Positions 1 to 13,268 of a stretch of DNA of 64,000 nt are shown here, one piece after another. Under the pieces are notes generated by a model that was given only the letters and a program-made list of their open reading frames with translations, did no database searches and had not been told where the DNA came from. The DNA lies in assembly GCF_003255815.1 (NCBI RefSeq), contig NC_037683.1, positions 82,839,758 to 82,903,757 of the forward strand, read 5' to 3'. Origin of the DNA: Theropithecus gelada. Taxonomy: Eukaryota > Chordata > Mammalia > Primates > Cercopithecidae. Each line of letters begins with the position of its first letter. The first letter of the stretch is position 1. The position numbers and the translations under genes are program-made.

Positions 1-513
1 TTAGGAGCTGTGATCTTTGTGGCTGGGAGTCATATGACCTGACTCTTGAACCTGCTGAACCTTGAGAAGCTAAGAGCAGCAAAGAAGGGGCCAGAAGTAG
101 GGAAAGAAAGAAAATTAGAGAGGCACAGAGGAAAGGATAAAAGAGGAATGAAGTCGGAGAAGTGGAGTCTCAGGAACCATGGATATGCAACTTTGTTTAC
201 AATGAGCTTTCTGCTGCCTTTCTAATCTTCACATCCAAATTGATTTTGGCCACCTTATTCCCAAGGGGCATAGCAGATCGGGTTCCTGACCAGTTCACCT
301 TATTGGAACAATAAATCTCATGTGTCACATGATTCACTTACTGTTTCTCTTATGACTCTTCCCTGGTCTTGGTCATATTCCTAATGAGAACATGTTAATG
401 TAGGGGTGACAGTGATGCCCAACTTGAGTTAAGGAATTGTAGAGCTAGATATGTGCTGAGGGTCCCCTCTTCTCTGCAGAGGCTGATTGCTTCGCTTATA
501 AGAAGTCACTTTT
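1..513. other. Intron, no feature recognised
   Basis: Non-repetitive sequence, presumed to lie within an ENTREP1 intron because coding exons continue downstream in phase. I see no splice-flanked open segment. Confidence 0.4.
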
Positions 514-652
514 GAGCTGGGTGTGGTGGCTCATGCCAGCAACCCCAGTGCTTTGGGAGGCTGAGGTGGAAGGGTCAGCTTGAGGCCTGGAGTGTGAGAC
601 CAGCCTGGGCAACAAAGTGAGACCCTGTCTCTACAAACAAACAAACAAAAAA
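514..652 (+). repeat. Old Alu left-monomer fragment
   Basis: It begins gagctgggtgtggtggctca and ends at an A-rich (caaa)n tail. Only one monomer is present, as in FLAM or AluJ left-arm copies. A short similar motif (tcacttt) flanks both sides. Confidence 0.75.
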
Positions 653-756
653 AATCACTTTCCTGAGAAATGAGAGACAATGTGCTAAAAAGAGGGACTG
701 AGGGACCCGGGAGAGGGCAGAATTTGCTTTTCACAAGAGGCTTGAAAGTGCCCTTG

Positions 757-1002
757 AGGTCAGGAGTTCGAGACCATCCTGGCTAACACGGTGAAACCCC
801 GTCTCTACTAAAAAATACAAAAAAACTAGCCGGGCGAGGTGGTGGGCGCCTGTAGTCCCAGCTACTCGGGAGGCTGAGGCAGGAGAATGGCGTAAAAACC
901 CGGGAGGCGGAGCTTGCAATGAGCTGAGATCCGGCCACTGCACTCCAGCCTGGGCGACACAGCGAGACTCCGTCTCAAAAAAAAAAAAAAAAAAAAAAAA
1001 AA
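757..1002 (+). mobile_element. Young AluY, 5' truncated, with 15-base target duplication
   Basis: GAAAGTGCCCTTGAG occurs at 744-758 and again at 1003-1017, exactly bounding the element. The Alu lacks about its first 65 bases and ends in a long pure A tail. It carries ctagccgggcgaggtgg and gagatccggccactgc, variants I associate with Old World monkey AluY subfamilies. Confidence 0.9.
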
Positions 1003-1017
1003 GAAAGTGCCCTTGAG

Positions 1018-2654
1018 ACATGTATGTTTTCACTAGGACTAGGCAACTCTGGCTTATAAGAGCTTTTAGCTCTCCTGAAAGTTGTGTCCCCAAATGATAA
1101 ATATTTGTGTCTGTCTCATTCTGGTAGGAGAAGCAAGAGGCCTTTCACCCCTGTTGAAAGAGGAATGAGAAAGCAATGGTTATTATTATATCTTAGACAC
1201 TTTATAAAAAGAAAATCAGGGACTTCCATGATATGAGTAAACCTGGCACTTCAGCGTGCTGGAGAGGAGAGAGAGACAGTCGGTTCTGTTCACAGCAACG
1301 GGCCTGTGTTTGGCTTGTTGGCAAGGAGAGCTGGTCTGGGTGATGGTAATGTATCTGCCAAACTTCTGGCAGAAGTTTAAAGGGTGTCAAGGGACTGAAA
1401 CTGGGAGTAGGTTCTGTGGGGGTCTAAGGATTAAAGGCACACAGGCAAACCAAGTCAGTGCATGTGGGAGCTCCTGAAATAGGTTGACAGTGGTGAGAAT
1501 GTGGGCTTTGTGAGTGGCTGTGATTTATGATGTTTTGTTGGTTGCTGTGGTGCTGGGCTGTCAATCCAAGCATTCGTTTTGCTAGACCAGTTCAGAAAAA
1601 TTTTAGTTTGGTGCCTTGTCTTTAATTACTTTTTTCCCAGTGCAATTGTGTTGTGTTCAGATGACTTGCTCATGATTCTAGATCTTTATATTGAAATGCT
1701 TCCCCAAATTAAATTGAAATGTAAAATGTTAAGAGTTAAATAAGTGGTTACATCAACTGTCATGGGTCCTGTGCCATTTGTCTTATTAACCAGTGACTAA
1801 TCAGATTTTTTGGTGCTTGGACTCCATGGCACTGAGGACATACATGTTAAATGGCAGATTCACAGCAAGACCACACAATTGTTCTTGTTTCAGTGGGAAA
1901 ATGGAACTTGAATCCTAAGGAACAGGTATTTTGTTCTCCCACCCACCCACCATTCTCACTTCTTCCTTCGACATAATGGAATTGAAGTCCCAACCCTTCC
2001 TATCTTCTTTCTTGGGGAAGTGATGAGTTCCCAGCAGAAGCAATGGTGGTAGCCATTTTCATGCTAGCAGTGATAGTCAATCAGGCGTTTGCCTTTCAGG
2101 CCTGTCTGTATATGTCCTAGAATATTAGTAAGAATGTATGATACCTGTATATAGCACTTATCAGAAAGAATAGATTTTCTTTCATTTGTCCATTGATTGG
2201 TTGACTGATTCATTCAGTATTATTTACCACCACTTATGTTTTTGTGTTCTTGTTTCAGATTTTCTACCCCACTGGAGAAAAGCATTTTTTTTAAAATTTA
2301 TTTTTGAGAGTATCAGAAGGCTGCATGTGAGGGGGATAAAAGGGCACAATGATGAAATGAGGACCAGTAATATTTTCTTGGGGAATTAAAAGACAAAACA
2401 GAGTGTGAAAGCGAAGAATTCTAGGGTGGGATTAGCACCTTTTGAAGTAAAAGTTCCTGCTTTCTTAGAAGTTTCTTCTCATGAGGAAATAATTTGGTGA
2501 ACTGCTCATATTTAAATGAAAACAACACACATACCTGCACACATTCATTGTTAACATTTAGGAAAAATATGTGTTATTTCTGATAATTTAAAAAGAAGCA
2601 TCACATTTGATGAACATATTTAATTGTTAAGGAATTTTTTTTTAAAGCATTAAT
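1018..2654. other. Intron, mostly unique
   Basis: No exon-like segment or clear interspersed repeat recognised. Sequence is AT-rich toward the 3' end. Confidence 0.35.
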
Positions 2655-2663
2655 AAAGCCTTT

Positions 2664-2978
2664 TTTTTCTTTTTTCTTTTTTTTTTTCTTTTTTGAGACG
2701 GAGTCTCACTCTGTCACCCAGGTTGGAGTGCGGTGGCGCTATCTCGGCTTACTGTGCAACCTCCGCCTCCTGGATTCAAGCAATTCTCCTGCCTCAGCCT
2801 CCTGAGTAACTGGGATTATAGGCGTGTACCACCATGCCTGGCTAATTTCTGCATTTTTAGTAGAGGCAGGGTTTCACCATGTTGGCCAGGCTGGTCTCGA
2901 ACTCCTGACTTCAAGTGATCCGCCCGCCTCAGCCTCCCAAAGTGCTGGGATTACAGATGTGAGTCTCTGCGCCCGGCC
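2664..2978 (-). mobile_element. AluS, minus strand
   Basis: T-rich tail on the left, then gagacggagtctcactctgt through to gcccggcc. It is flanked by AAAGCCTTT at 2655-2663 and 2979-2987. Confidence 0.88.
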
Positions 2979-3103
2979 AAAGCCTTTCTTGATTAGAATA
3001 CTGCATGTGATGCCAGACAGATGTGATAGAGGCCAAACCCAGCTGGGAGGTTGCTTTATACCAACATCCACCTATGTGCATACTAAGAACTGGAGGTGAG
3101 ATG

Positions 3104-3454
3104 GTGATATGGGTTAGGCTTTTTGTCCCCACCCAAATTTCATCTTGAATTGTAATCCCCATAATCCCTACATGTCAAGGGAGTGACCAGGTGGAGGTAA
3201 TTGAATCTTGGTGGCATTTTCCCTCATCCTGTTCTTATGAGATCTGATGGTTTTATAAGGGGCTGTTCCCCGTTCACTTGGCACATCTCCTTCCTGCTAC
3301 CTTGTGAAGAAGGTGCCTTGCTTCCCCTTCACCCTCTGCTGTGATTGTATGTCTCTCCAGCCACGCTGAACTGTGAGTCAGTTAAACCTCTTTCTTTTAT
3401 AAATTACCTGGTCTTGGGCAGTTCTTTCTAGCAGCATGAAAATGGACTAACACA
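3104..3454 (+). repeat. Solo LTR of the ERVL-MaLR group (THE1/MST type)
   Basis: It begins tgatatgggttaggct and ends ctaacaca. It contains the family's atctgatggttttataa, gaactgtgagtcagttaaacc and ataaattacc blocks. No internal retroviral genes are next to it. Confidence 0.78.
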
Positions 3455-3634
3455 AATGGCAAAGGTCAGGGACAGGTGTGAGGACTGAGAGTGGGACAAT
3501 GAGGACAGTTACAGGCTAGATGGGGATGACAACTGAATGAAGGGAGAAGTGCTAAGCTGGAGTGATGGGCAGGAAGACAGAGAGATGGCCATAGTTCCCG
3601 ATCTATTAAAAGTTTGTGAATTGACAAGTGTATT

Positions 3635-3850
3635 TGTTGAGGAGAGATGTATTGAACGTATTATATGTGTTGGGCACTGCTGTGGGCAGCTTTATAGACA
3701 TGTTCTTATTTTGCTTTTATTTTTTTTGGTTGTTCCTTTCAACAGCCATTTGAGATATTACTCATTTTTTATAAGTAAATAAGTGAGACCCGGTGAGTTT
3801 CAGTAATTTGCTCAAGATTATTCATCCAGTAAGCCAATGGGCTGGAAATT
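3635..3850 (+). repeat. MIR element
   Basis: It shows the MIR order: gttgggcactgctgtg, then cagccatttgagata, then gtttcagtaatttgctcaaga and catccagtaagc. Diverged, boundaries approximate. Confidence 0.6.
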
Positions 3851-3889
3851 AAACATACATTTATCTCACTCTGAGTTCATGTTTTTTAT

Positions 3890-4860
3890 TCCATTTTATG
3901 CTTTAAATTTAGTTTTTCCATTTATCAAGGTTATGTATGCACATAGTTTAAAGGGTCAAATAATGCTGTAAGTCTGAAGAAGAAATCCTCAGTTCTTTAT
4001 CCCATTTTCCAAACACAATCACTTCAACCAATTTCCAAAGGCAATCAGTCACTGAGGCATTGTAGACAATTAGGAAATCTTTCTCTTTTACATTTCACCT
4101 CTCTGCCCCAATACATACTTTTATAGTCCTTTTCTCAATAAAGTTCTATCATGATTTTGGTCAGAGCTATTTTCAATGCTTATTTTATTTTGACTATCCC
4201 CTTTCCTCTCCAGTAAAATATTTTATTTTTCTTCAAGTTAACAAAGGTGCTCCTTCTTCATTTGCTTCATTTTTCTGTGTATTATTGATTCAAATGTCAA
4301 CCATCCTCTTATTGTTTAAGTTGCTTTTCCGTATATTCAAGCACATCTGTTGGATATTCTATCACTTTCATCCTTCCTGGAGCCTTTTGACTTGCTCTAT
4401 CTGGACTAGCCAGTCCAGTAGGCCCTGCATATGTTACTATCATCTTTGTCATCCTTCCACCATTATCCTGGGCGTTCCCTTAACCTCTCTTGAGTTGGAT
4501 CCCTGTTTCCTATATTCCATAGCTTCTTTTTTTTCCTAACTCCCCACAAATTTTGGTGGAGCATCCTGTAGTAAATTTCTGAGAAAAGGGTATGTTAAAA
4601 TCACATTTTAAAAATCTTATATGTAAATTGCAAAAAAAAAAAAAGTGAAAATATTTTTATCCTATTCAAACTTGATCAACATTTTTAGCTAAGTATAGAA
4701 TTCCAAAATTGGAATTCTCTCTGAAAATTTTGAAGGCATGTCTCCATAGAATTTTGGCTCTCCAGCGGAAAAATCTTTCAACCTTAAACTGTGGTTGAGA
4801 TTTTTCTTCTGGGTCCAAAGGTGTGGTCAGAAAAAGGAATCAGGAGTTCTAAGTGACTTT
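3890..4860. other. Intron, AT-rich, unclassified
   Basis: AT-rich, probably old LINE-derived sequence. I cannot assign a family. No exon-like segment. Confidence 0.3.
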
Positions 4861-4869
4861 TTAAAAAAG

Positions 4870-5450
4870 GGATAATTTATATATGGTACCAGACACAAAT
4901 CTTAAATATATAGATTGCTGAATTTTTATACATGTATACACCTGTGTAATCATTATCCAGATCAAGATACAGAACTTTTCCAGCAATCTATAAAGTTTCC
5001 TTATGCCTCTTCTCAGTCGATTCCTCTCTCTCCCTGCAGGAGTAACCACTGTTCTGGTTTTTTTCTACCATAGGTTATTTTTATGTGTTCTAGAACTTTT
5101 TTTTATATGGCATCATACAGCACATGCCCTTTTGTGTCTGGCTTCTTTCAGTCAATATAAGGTTGCTGAGATTCATCCATATTTTATATGCATCAGTTGT
5201 CTGTTTCTTTTTATTGTTGAGCTTCATTCCACTTATGAATGTAGTATAATTTGTTCATCCATTCTTCTGTTATTGACATTTTGGTTCTTTCCAGTTTTGG
5301 GCCATTAGGAGCATGTGCTATGAACATTCTTGTCTATGTTTTTTTGTGAACATATGCAAAGGTCATAGAATGGTATAAATTTAACTTTGTTAGAAACTGC
5401 TGATCATTTTCCATTGTGGTTGTACCATTTTCTAATTGTTTTTTAAATAG
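4870..5450 (-). repeat. Ancient L1 (L1M) 3' fragment, minus strand
   Basis: Contains ccactgttctggttt, ggcatcatacag, tgctgagattcatccat and ggttgtaccattttc, the antisense signature of mammalian L1M ORF2/3' regions. Confidence 0.65.
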
Positions 5451-5459
5451 ACTCTTGTC

Positions 5460-6285
5460 AGTTCTATTTTGAGGCTCACTTTCATTCCAAAGAGTATCTG
5501 GTGCCACCATTTCTGAACATCTGGGGATTCTGAAGAGTAAATCCTGTTGAGTTTTGGCTTTCTTCATTGCTTTTGTGGGATTCACTTTTCTCAGGACCAC
5601 TGAGTCAATTCATTCTTGTCCACCAACTTTCTACCTTCTAAAATTTTATTGCTGTTCTCATGTTCTCTCTGTCCTTAAGGATTTCTGCATTAAAAATATT
5701 TTCTTTTCCTGTCATTTTGGTGGGTTTTCAGGAACTAGTAGAGCTAAATCCTTATGCTCAATTCACCATTTAAAACCTATTCACTTTTAAACTATTCTGC
5801 CTTCCCACAGTTACTGGAACTATTTATTTAAACCTGCACAGTAAGTTTAAGTCGCATCTAGAGATTGGAGCAGTGGGGAAGCAAGGAGCAAAATAAAAGT
5901 CCTTAGGCAGTAGGGAAAGGTCAGCCTATTTAAAGAATGAAATCATGTATCAAACAATACCAAGCTGTGATAGGCATAATTATTTAATGATACAGTGTGA
6001 CAGGGATTATGAAGAAATCTTAGCAGGAAGGGATAGGCAAGTTGAAGGTGATGTTGCTTCTTGATAGCCTCAGGTTCCCCAAACATTCTTTCATTGGGTC
6101 AGTTAATTGAGACCTGGAATGAACTGGGGGCACAATTACCAGAGATCAGAGCTGAGGTGAATTCAAAATACTGAACTGAAAAACATAATTCATTTTGCAT
6201 AAAGGCACCTGGTATAAGTATCATAAAATAGTCATGATTCAAATGAATAACAAAATATAAGAAAAGCGTAGAAGACTTAACTCAT
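5460..6285. other. Intron, nothing recognised
   Basis: No coding potential or repeat family could be assigned. Confidence 0.3.
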
Positions 6286-6287
6286 TG

Positions 6288-6722
6288 TGATGGTTAATAC
6301 TGAGTGTCAACTTGATTGGATTGAAGGATGCAAAGTATTGATCCTGGGTGTGTCTGTGAGGGTGTTACCAAAGGAGATTAACATTTGAGTCGGTGGGCTG
6401 GGGAAGGCAGACCCACCTTTAATCTGGGTGGGCACCATCTAATCTCTGACAGTGAATAGAAAGGAGGCAGAAAAATGTGAAAAGGCTAGACTGGCCTAGC
6501 CTCCCAGCCCACATCTTTCTCCTGTGCTGGATGCTTCCTGCCCTTGAACATTGAACTCCAAGTTCTTCAGCTTTGGGGATCAGACTGGCTTCCTTGCTCC
6601 TTAGCTTGTAGACAGCCTATTGTGGGACCTTGTGATTGTGTGATTTAATACTACTTAATAAACCCCCCCTTTATATATTGATCTGTCCTATTAGTTCTGC
6701 ACATCTAGAGAACCCTGACCAA
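6288..6722 (+). repeat. Solo ERVL LTR (MLT2 type)
   Basis: It begins tgtgatggttaatactgagt and continues through gtctgtgagggtgtt, ggtgggcaccatctaat and aataaacc, to tctagagaaccctgacc. This is the MLT2 layout. Confidence 0.68.
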
Positions 6723-7089
6723 TATGCCCATGTCACCAGTCCCTGTGAGAGCACTAGCTCTTTGGATCTTGGATTTTGCAATGTATCCTTGAATGGTTGG
6801 ATTTTGCATTTTACTCTTAAAGACCACAGGGCAATGTGGGGCAAGCCCTCTAAATTTTGGCTCCCACCGTCTCTCACGGTCTAAAATACAAGTTCTAGAA
6901 AGACAGTTCTCTGTCAACTTTGTGTTTTTCTGTTTCTCGAGAGTAAACCTCAATGATGCATTGGCTTTAGTAGAATTCAGGAGCAGTAATCCATAGTGTT
7001 CACTTCACTGGGCAAGTGATGATTAATTTGAAATGATAACAATAGGAATGGGGCTTAATGAGCAGGAAGAACATTAGGTTAAATATTAA

Positions 7090-8770
7090 TATAAGGAAAA
7101 ATTTTATAGAGAAGTTGGATCAGTCAAGCTCCCAGCAGGAAACAGATGGCACAATACAATTACAATTGACAAGTGGTTAATAAAGGGACGACTCACAAAG
7201 GTATGTGCAGAGTATGGGGAATGATGAAATTAGAAAAAGATTAACCTTTTCTAAGCCTGCAGGGAAGAGTGGGGGTGGTGGCAAGAATCTGGGAGTCAGA
7301 GTCATGTACAGAGGACCCGTGAGAGCCTGTGTGGCTTTCCTTTAAGGGACATAGCCAGCCTGAGGCTGCAGAGAAGGAATCAGGAGAATAACTTCCCCAG
7401 CCTCACTCTCTTCCCTCCCTGTGGTCTTCTTTCCATCAGGGGTCCCTGTTGGTTGAGCTTCACTGGAGACCCGAGGGCAGAGGAGCCCCACTGAGCCAGT
7501 CTGCATAGCTCAGCCTTCCCCATGGGTAGAGTAAAGGGAGGGTAAGTGTGGAGAGAGGCTGTGGCAGGGCAAACAGGGAGATGCTCCACTTGCAGATGTC
7601 AGTGGTCCAGTGTAGAGCGAGTTCCTAAAGGAGGCTGCAGACATCATTCTTTTTGGACAAGTTTTGGAAATAATATAACTGCAGATTTATCTTACAATTT
7701 GAATGTCCCTTCCAGCTTCCATAAATTCAGGTGTCACAAGCAAAAGAATGAAATTCTGGTACCAAACCTAATGAAATGTGGTTTGTGAAATTCACTTTGT
7801 AATAACAAACTGCTCCTGCAAAGAGGAAATTCCCATTAATAATAAAGCTGTGTACATTGTATTTTGCAGTTTATAAAGGACTTCCATATAAATAAGCTAA
7901 CATGACTCTAATAATCTGGCGAGGTAGGTGGGAAGATAGACCCACTTAATGGATGAGAAAAATCTCACAAAATTGGCCTAAGATATCACAGCAAACAAGT
8001 GGGAGAGCCTGAGTTTGAGCCAGGTCTCCAGATGTCAAATTCAGATTTGAGTTTCAAGAGAAACTCCGATCACCTGCAATGATTTTTTTTTTTTTAAGGC
8101 AAGAGTAATTTCTTATAAGAAATACAAGAAATTCTTCCCCTTCCCAGATGTTGCTGAGTCGTCTTTGTGACTATAATGTGCTTTGGCAGCTGATATTTTA
8201 TTGTCGCCAGTTTAAGGCGGATGCCATTTGATGAAGCTTGGGATATACATTTGGGTCTTGGAAGTGATCACATTTTAACCAGGTTAAAGCTAGAGGGGTC
8301 CATTCTGAAGGTCCCTGTAAACCCTGAGTTCTTTATGACTCCAATATTTTGTATCCTGGAAGATGATCCAACTTCTGAAAGAGCTATGTCTGATGTATGC
8401 CACAGTTGTCTGTGCTAGGGTAATTCAGGTGACCATTTGGCTAAGTTTGACCAGAGTTTTAATAACATAATAGTAAAGTCATATGCAGGAATAAAGTTGA
8501 AGAACAGTGCATGGCGATTTTGTACGGAGTCTATGTGTACAAGTGAAACCCCAGGTCTTCTTTCTGGGCTTTGCAGGAGAGGCATTCTAACGGTTTGACT
8601 TTGACTTGTACTTGGCAGCCCCTCCAGTATAGGAGGGAAATGAAGCCTACCAGGCAGTGACTCCCTGGAGCCTTCTCTCAGCTTGTTTGCCAATCAGACA
8701 TTTTAGAAGTAGCCACATTCATTGTATGATCTCACAATCCTGCCTTGACTGCTGGATTTAGGATTTTCTT
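7090..8770. other. Intron with an unclassified diverged repeat at 7100-7600
   Basis: The segment from about 7105 (cagtcaagctcccagcagga) to 7590 (gcagggcaaacaggga) resembles a family of genomic repeats that I cannot name. The rest is unique sequence with no exon signal. Confidence 0.3.
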
Positions 8771-9697
8771 TTAAAAAATAAGGTAAGTATGATTTATCTA
8801 CAGTCCTGTTCCAGATTGCAAGTGTTCAGTTAGCTAAATTTTGACAATTTGAATACTGCATGTAACTACCACCCAAAACAAGAGGTGGAACATTTTTATC
8901 ACCCCAGAACATTCTTCCATGTGTTTCCAGTCAATCTTCTCCCTCCCTGCCCTCCTCCCAAATAGGCAATCGCTCTTCTAATTTCTATCACTATAGGTTA
9001 TTTTGTCTATTCCTTAACTTTAAGTAAGTGACATCATACAGTATCTGGCTAATTTCACTCAATGCAGTTTTAAAACATTGATACATAATATATGGACATA
9101 TGGGTTAAACGTGCTATTTTGTTACATGGATAGCAACAAAATAATGATCATATAATGATCAAATCAGGGTATTTAGGATATCCCTCACCTTGAGTGTTTA
9201 TCATTTCTATGTATTGGGGGACATTTCAAGACTTCTAGCTATTTTGAAATATACAATATATTTTTGTTAACTATAGTCACCCTACTCTGCTTTCAAACAT
9301 TAGAACTTATTCCTTCTATCTAATTGTATGTTTGTATCCATTAACCAACCTCTCTTCCTTGATCCTATCCCCCACACCCCACATGCACCCATCTCAGTCT
9401 CTGGTGACTATAATTCTACTCTCTATCTCTGTGAGATTAACTGTTTAAGTACCCACATGTGAATGAGAACATGCAATATTTATCTTTCTGTGCCTAACTT
9501 ATTTCCCTTAACATAAGGGCCTCCAGTTCCATTCAGGTTGCTGCGAATGACTGGATTTCATTCTTTTTTATGACCAGTTAAACTTTTCAATATGTATGTA
9601 TACCATATATTACCATATATTCTTGATTCATTCATCTGCTGATGGGCACTTAGGTGGCTTCCATAGCTTAGCTATTGTGAATAGTACTGCAATAAAC

Positions 9698-9748
9698 ATA
9701 CACACACACACATATATATGTGTATATATATGTGTGTATATATATATT
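9698..9748. repeat. (CA)n/(TA)n microsatellite
   Basis: Alternating cacaca, tatata and tgtgta runs within the L1 composite. Confidence 0.85.
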
Positions 9749-10636
9749 TGTAGCTATTGTAAATGGGATTGCCTTCTTTCTTTCTCAGCTCATTTGTTAT
9801 TGGTGTATATAAATGCTACTGATTTTCTAAATGTTGATTTTGTATCCTGAAACTTTATAGAATTTATTTATCAGATTTAAGAGTCTTTTGGGGGAGTCTT
9901 TAGATTTTTCTAACTATAAGATTATGTCATCTGCAAAGAGGAACAATTTGACTTCCTCTGCACTAATTTGGATGCCTTTTATTTCTTTCTCTTTCTTGAT
10001 TGCTCTGGGTAGGACTTCTAGTACTGTGTTGAACAGAAGTAGTAAAAGTGGGCATCCTTTTCTCGTTCCAGTTCTTAGAGGAAAGGCTTTCAGCTTTTCC
10101 TCATTCAATGTGGTGTTAGCTGTGGGTTTTTCATTTATGGTCTTTATTATGTTGAGGTATGTTTCTTCTATGCCTAGTCTGTTGAAGGGATGTTAAATTT
10201 GAGGATCATGTGCTTTCTGTCCTTCATTCTCATGATGTGATGTATCACATTGATTGATTTGGGTATGTTGAACTATCCTTGCATGAATGGGATAAATTCC
10301 ATTTGATCATGATGTATATCTTTTTCATGTGGCTGTTGGATTCAGTTTGCTAGCATTTTATTGAGGATTTTTGTGTCTATGTTCATCAGGGACATTGGAT
10401 ATTTTCTTTTTTTTGTTGTGTCCTTGTCTGGTGTTGGTATTAGGATAATGCTAGCTTTGTAAATGTGTTAGGGAGAATTCCCTCTCCTTCAATTTTTTGG
10501 AATAGCTTGAGGAGAATTGGTGTTAGTTCTTCTTTATAAGTTTGGTAGAATTTGGCAGTGGCTTCATAAATTATTTGCAATTCTTCTGCATGGGAGATTT
10601 ATATTTAATTTTTAAGAAACTGACAAACAATTTTCT

Positions 10637-11410
10637 TTTTTTTTCTTTTATTATACTTTAAGTTCTGGGATACATGTGCAGAACATGCAGGTTTGTTACA
10701 TAGGTATACACGTGCCATGGTGGTTTACTGCACCCATCAACCCTCATCTACGTTAGGTATTTCTCCTAATGCTCTCCCTTTCCTAGCCCCCCCAGCCCTG
10801 GCAGGCCCTGGTGTGTGAAGTTGCCCTCCCTGTGTCCATGTGTTCTCATTGTTCAACTCCCACTTGTGAGTGAGAACATGTGGTGTTTGGTTTTCTATTC
10901 CTGTGTTAGTTTGCTGAGAATGATGGTTTCCAGCTTCGTCCATGTCCCTGCAAAGGACATGAACTCATCCTTTTTTATGGCTGCATAGTATTCCATGATG
11001 TGTATGTGCCAAATTTTCTTTATTTAGTCTGTCATTGATAGGCATTTGGGTTGGTTCCAAGTCTTTGGTATTGTGAATAGTGCTGCAATAAACATACGTG
11101 TGCGTGTGTCTTGATAGTAGAATAATTTATAATCCTTTGGGTATATACTCAGTAATGGGATTGCTGGGTCAAATGGAATTTCTAGGTTCTAGATCCTTGA
11201 GGAATCACCACACTGTCTTCCACAATGGTTGAACTAATTTACACTTCCACCAACAGTGTAAAAGCGTTCCTATTTCTCCACATCCTCTCCAGCATTTATT
11301 GTTTCTTGACTTTTTAATGATCGCCATTCTAACTGGCATGAGATGGTATCTCATTGTGGTTTTGATTTGCATTTCTCTAATGACCAGTGATGATGAGCTT
11401 TTTTTTCATA
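10637..11410 (-). mobile_element. 5'-truncated L1 inserted in an older L1
   Basis: TGACAAACAATTTTCT is present at 10621-10636 and 11411-11426 as a 16-base target duplication. The insert starts with the T-rich complement of the A tail (ctttttttttcttttattatactttaag). It then carries the L1P 3' UTR and the end of ORF2 in antisense. Confidence 0.88.
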
Positions 11411-11880
11411 TGACAAACAATTTTCTAAAGTGGTTGTGCCATCTTATACTTGCACAAGCAGTGTCTGAGAGTCCAAGTGTTCCTCATTCTCACCAGCACT
11501 TGGTTTTGTCAGTCTTTTACATTTTAACCATTCTAGTTGGTGTGAAATGGTATCTCATTTGGTTTTTACTTTGCACTTGTGACAACTAATTATGTGGAAC
11601 ACCTTTTCATGTGCTTTTTGGCTAGTCTTATATTTTTTGTGTGTCTGTATGAAATGTCTATTTAAGTCTTTTGCCCCAATTTTTAATTGGGTTGCTTGTC
11701 TCTTTATTATTGATTTGAGGAGTTACTTGTATATTCTGGACACAAGTTGTTGTTGAATGTATGCATGAAAATATTTTCTACCAGTCTGTAGCTTGCCTAC
11801 TATTGATTTTCCTAACTGTGTCCTTCAGTGGGCTGGCTTTAAGATTTTAGTGAAGAGATTTTGGGTTTGGTGTTAGGAGT

Positions 11881-13268
11881 AATGGGCCCTCACCCATTTT
11901 ATAGCTGATGATGTTAATTTTTATTGGCGTGCTGATGGGCATCATAACCACACTTTCTTTTCAAGGCATTGTACACTGTCTTAAAAGAAAACTTCCAAAG
12001 GAAAACTCAAGACTTTTCCATAGTAACAGTGACTGTGTTATTGGGTATGAAGATTCCAGATATATTAGATCTCTCTGAGTAGCAACTGCTAGTGTGTAAT
12101 AGAAGCCCATGTGGGAAGATCAAGCCCTGTCCTTTGCCAATTATGTATTCTCCTTTTCCAAGAAACTGTGGCATAATCATAAATGATACAGTGCAGGAGG
12201 GGACATATTCTATATGCTGCTCAAGTCAAGTCCAGTAGACACCGAGGAATCCAGCCTGGGAAACAGTAACAACAGAAGCTTCCATTAGTATTTTCCCCAA
12301 AATCTGATGGCAGGCTGTATCCAAATTAACAATAAAAGGAAAGAAGCCAAACTTCTCTTGGAGAGAAGAAGGAATTCCCCCTAGGTAAAGTGGCATCATG
12401 TGATATTAAACACTGACTCAAAATGGGTCTTGGGAAATGCTTTCAAGCTTGACTTGGAATAACAATAGTTAAAGAACAAGGTTTCTTGTTCATATGTGAA
12501 CTCATTTACCAGCCAACTCTGACATATCAGCTACCTGAATTGACGCTTGGTTCTAACACTGATAATTATTTCCTCTAATCTTTTGTATTTGCAGTAAGAT
12601 TTAATTTTCTTAATAATCATGGCTCTCAAGTTGAAAAGCCTGCATAATCTCTAACTTGTACTAAGTAAATACTGGCTTCTCAGTTGACTACTATCAATTT
12701 TTTAATTATTCAGAGTAATATTTGTAATAATTAACTTTAGAGAAAAGCATATGGAAAATCTTTGTGTACGTATTCTTTAGTACCTAAAGTGTTCAGAACT
12801 GAAAAAAGGACCCATCTTTATCTCCATTTGCATACTGTGATTTCTGGATAGTAAAGGCTCTGAGCTCCTTGATGTACCTGGGTTTCACTTATATTCCAGA
12901 GTTCTCCATTTGTTTATTTGCTGCTGATCCCACAAAACTAAAAGAAAAAAATAAGAGTGGCTCAAGGAGGAAATAGCTAGGGCTTAATGTAATGTGTGGA
13001 TGAAAGATAAGGGAGTAAGAATTATTTTCAAAGAGGAAAAAATAAGGACTTGAGGTTATTGAGAAGACTTAAGAGTCAATGGCATCCCTCAGCACAATTT
13101 TAACAACTCTAAAATGTGAAAAAAAGTTTGTCACATTAAAAACACGGTTCTGATCTTTTTAAAAAAAATTTCGTCTTGGAAGAGAATATGAGGTTTTAAA
13201 ATTAGATAAAACTTTGTCTGAATTTAGCTGTTATCTTTTACTAACTGTCCATTCTCTTGCCATTTCAG
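11881..13268. other. Intron before exon a
   Basis: Unique AT-rich sequence. The T-rich tract near the acceptor lies at about 13229-13268. No other exon-like segment seen. Confidence 0.35.

Larger units (their letters stand above)
8790..11880 (-). repeat. Composite of old L1 fragments, minus strand
   Basis: At least three diverged L1 pieces lie head to tail in antisense. These are a 3' end at about 8790-9065, a second 3' end at about 9070-9750, and an ORF2 reverse-transcriptase part around 9790-10620. The last includes a minus-strand F-A-D-D-I-I-L motif at 9914-10108. The tract resumes at 11427. A younger L1 piece is inserted at 10637-11410. Confidence 0.7.

Noticed and set aside
9914..10108. 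Minus-strand F-A-D-D reverse-transcriptase frame as a gene
   Set aside because: It is a fragment of an ancient L1 ORF2, not an independent gene.
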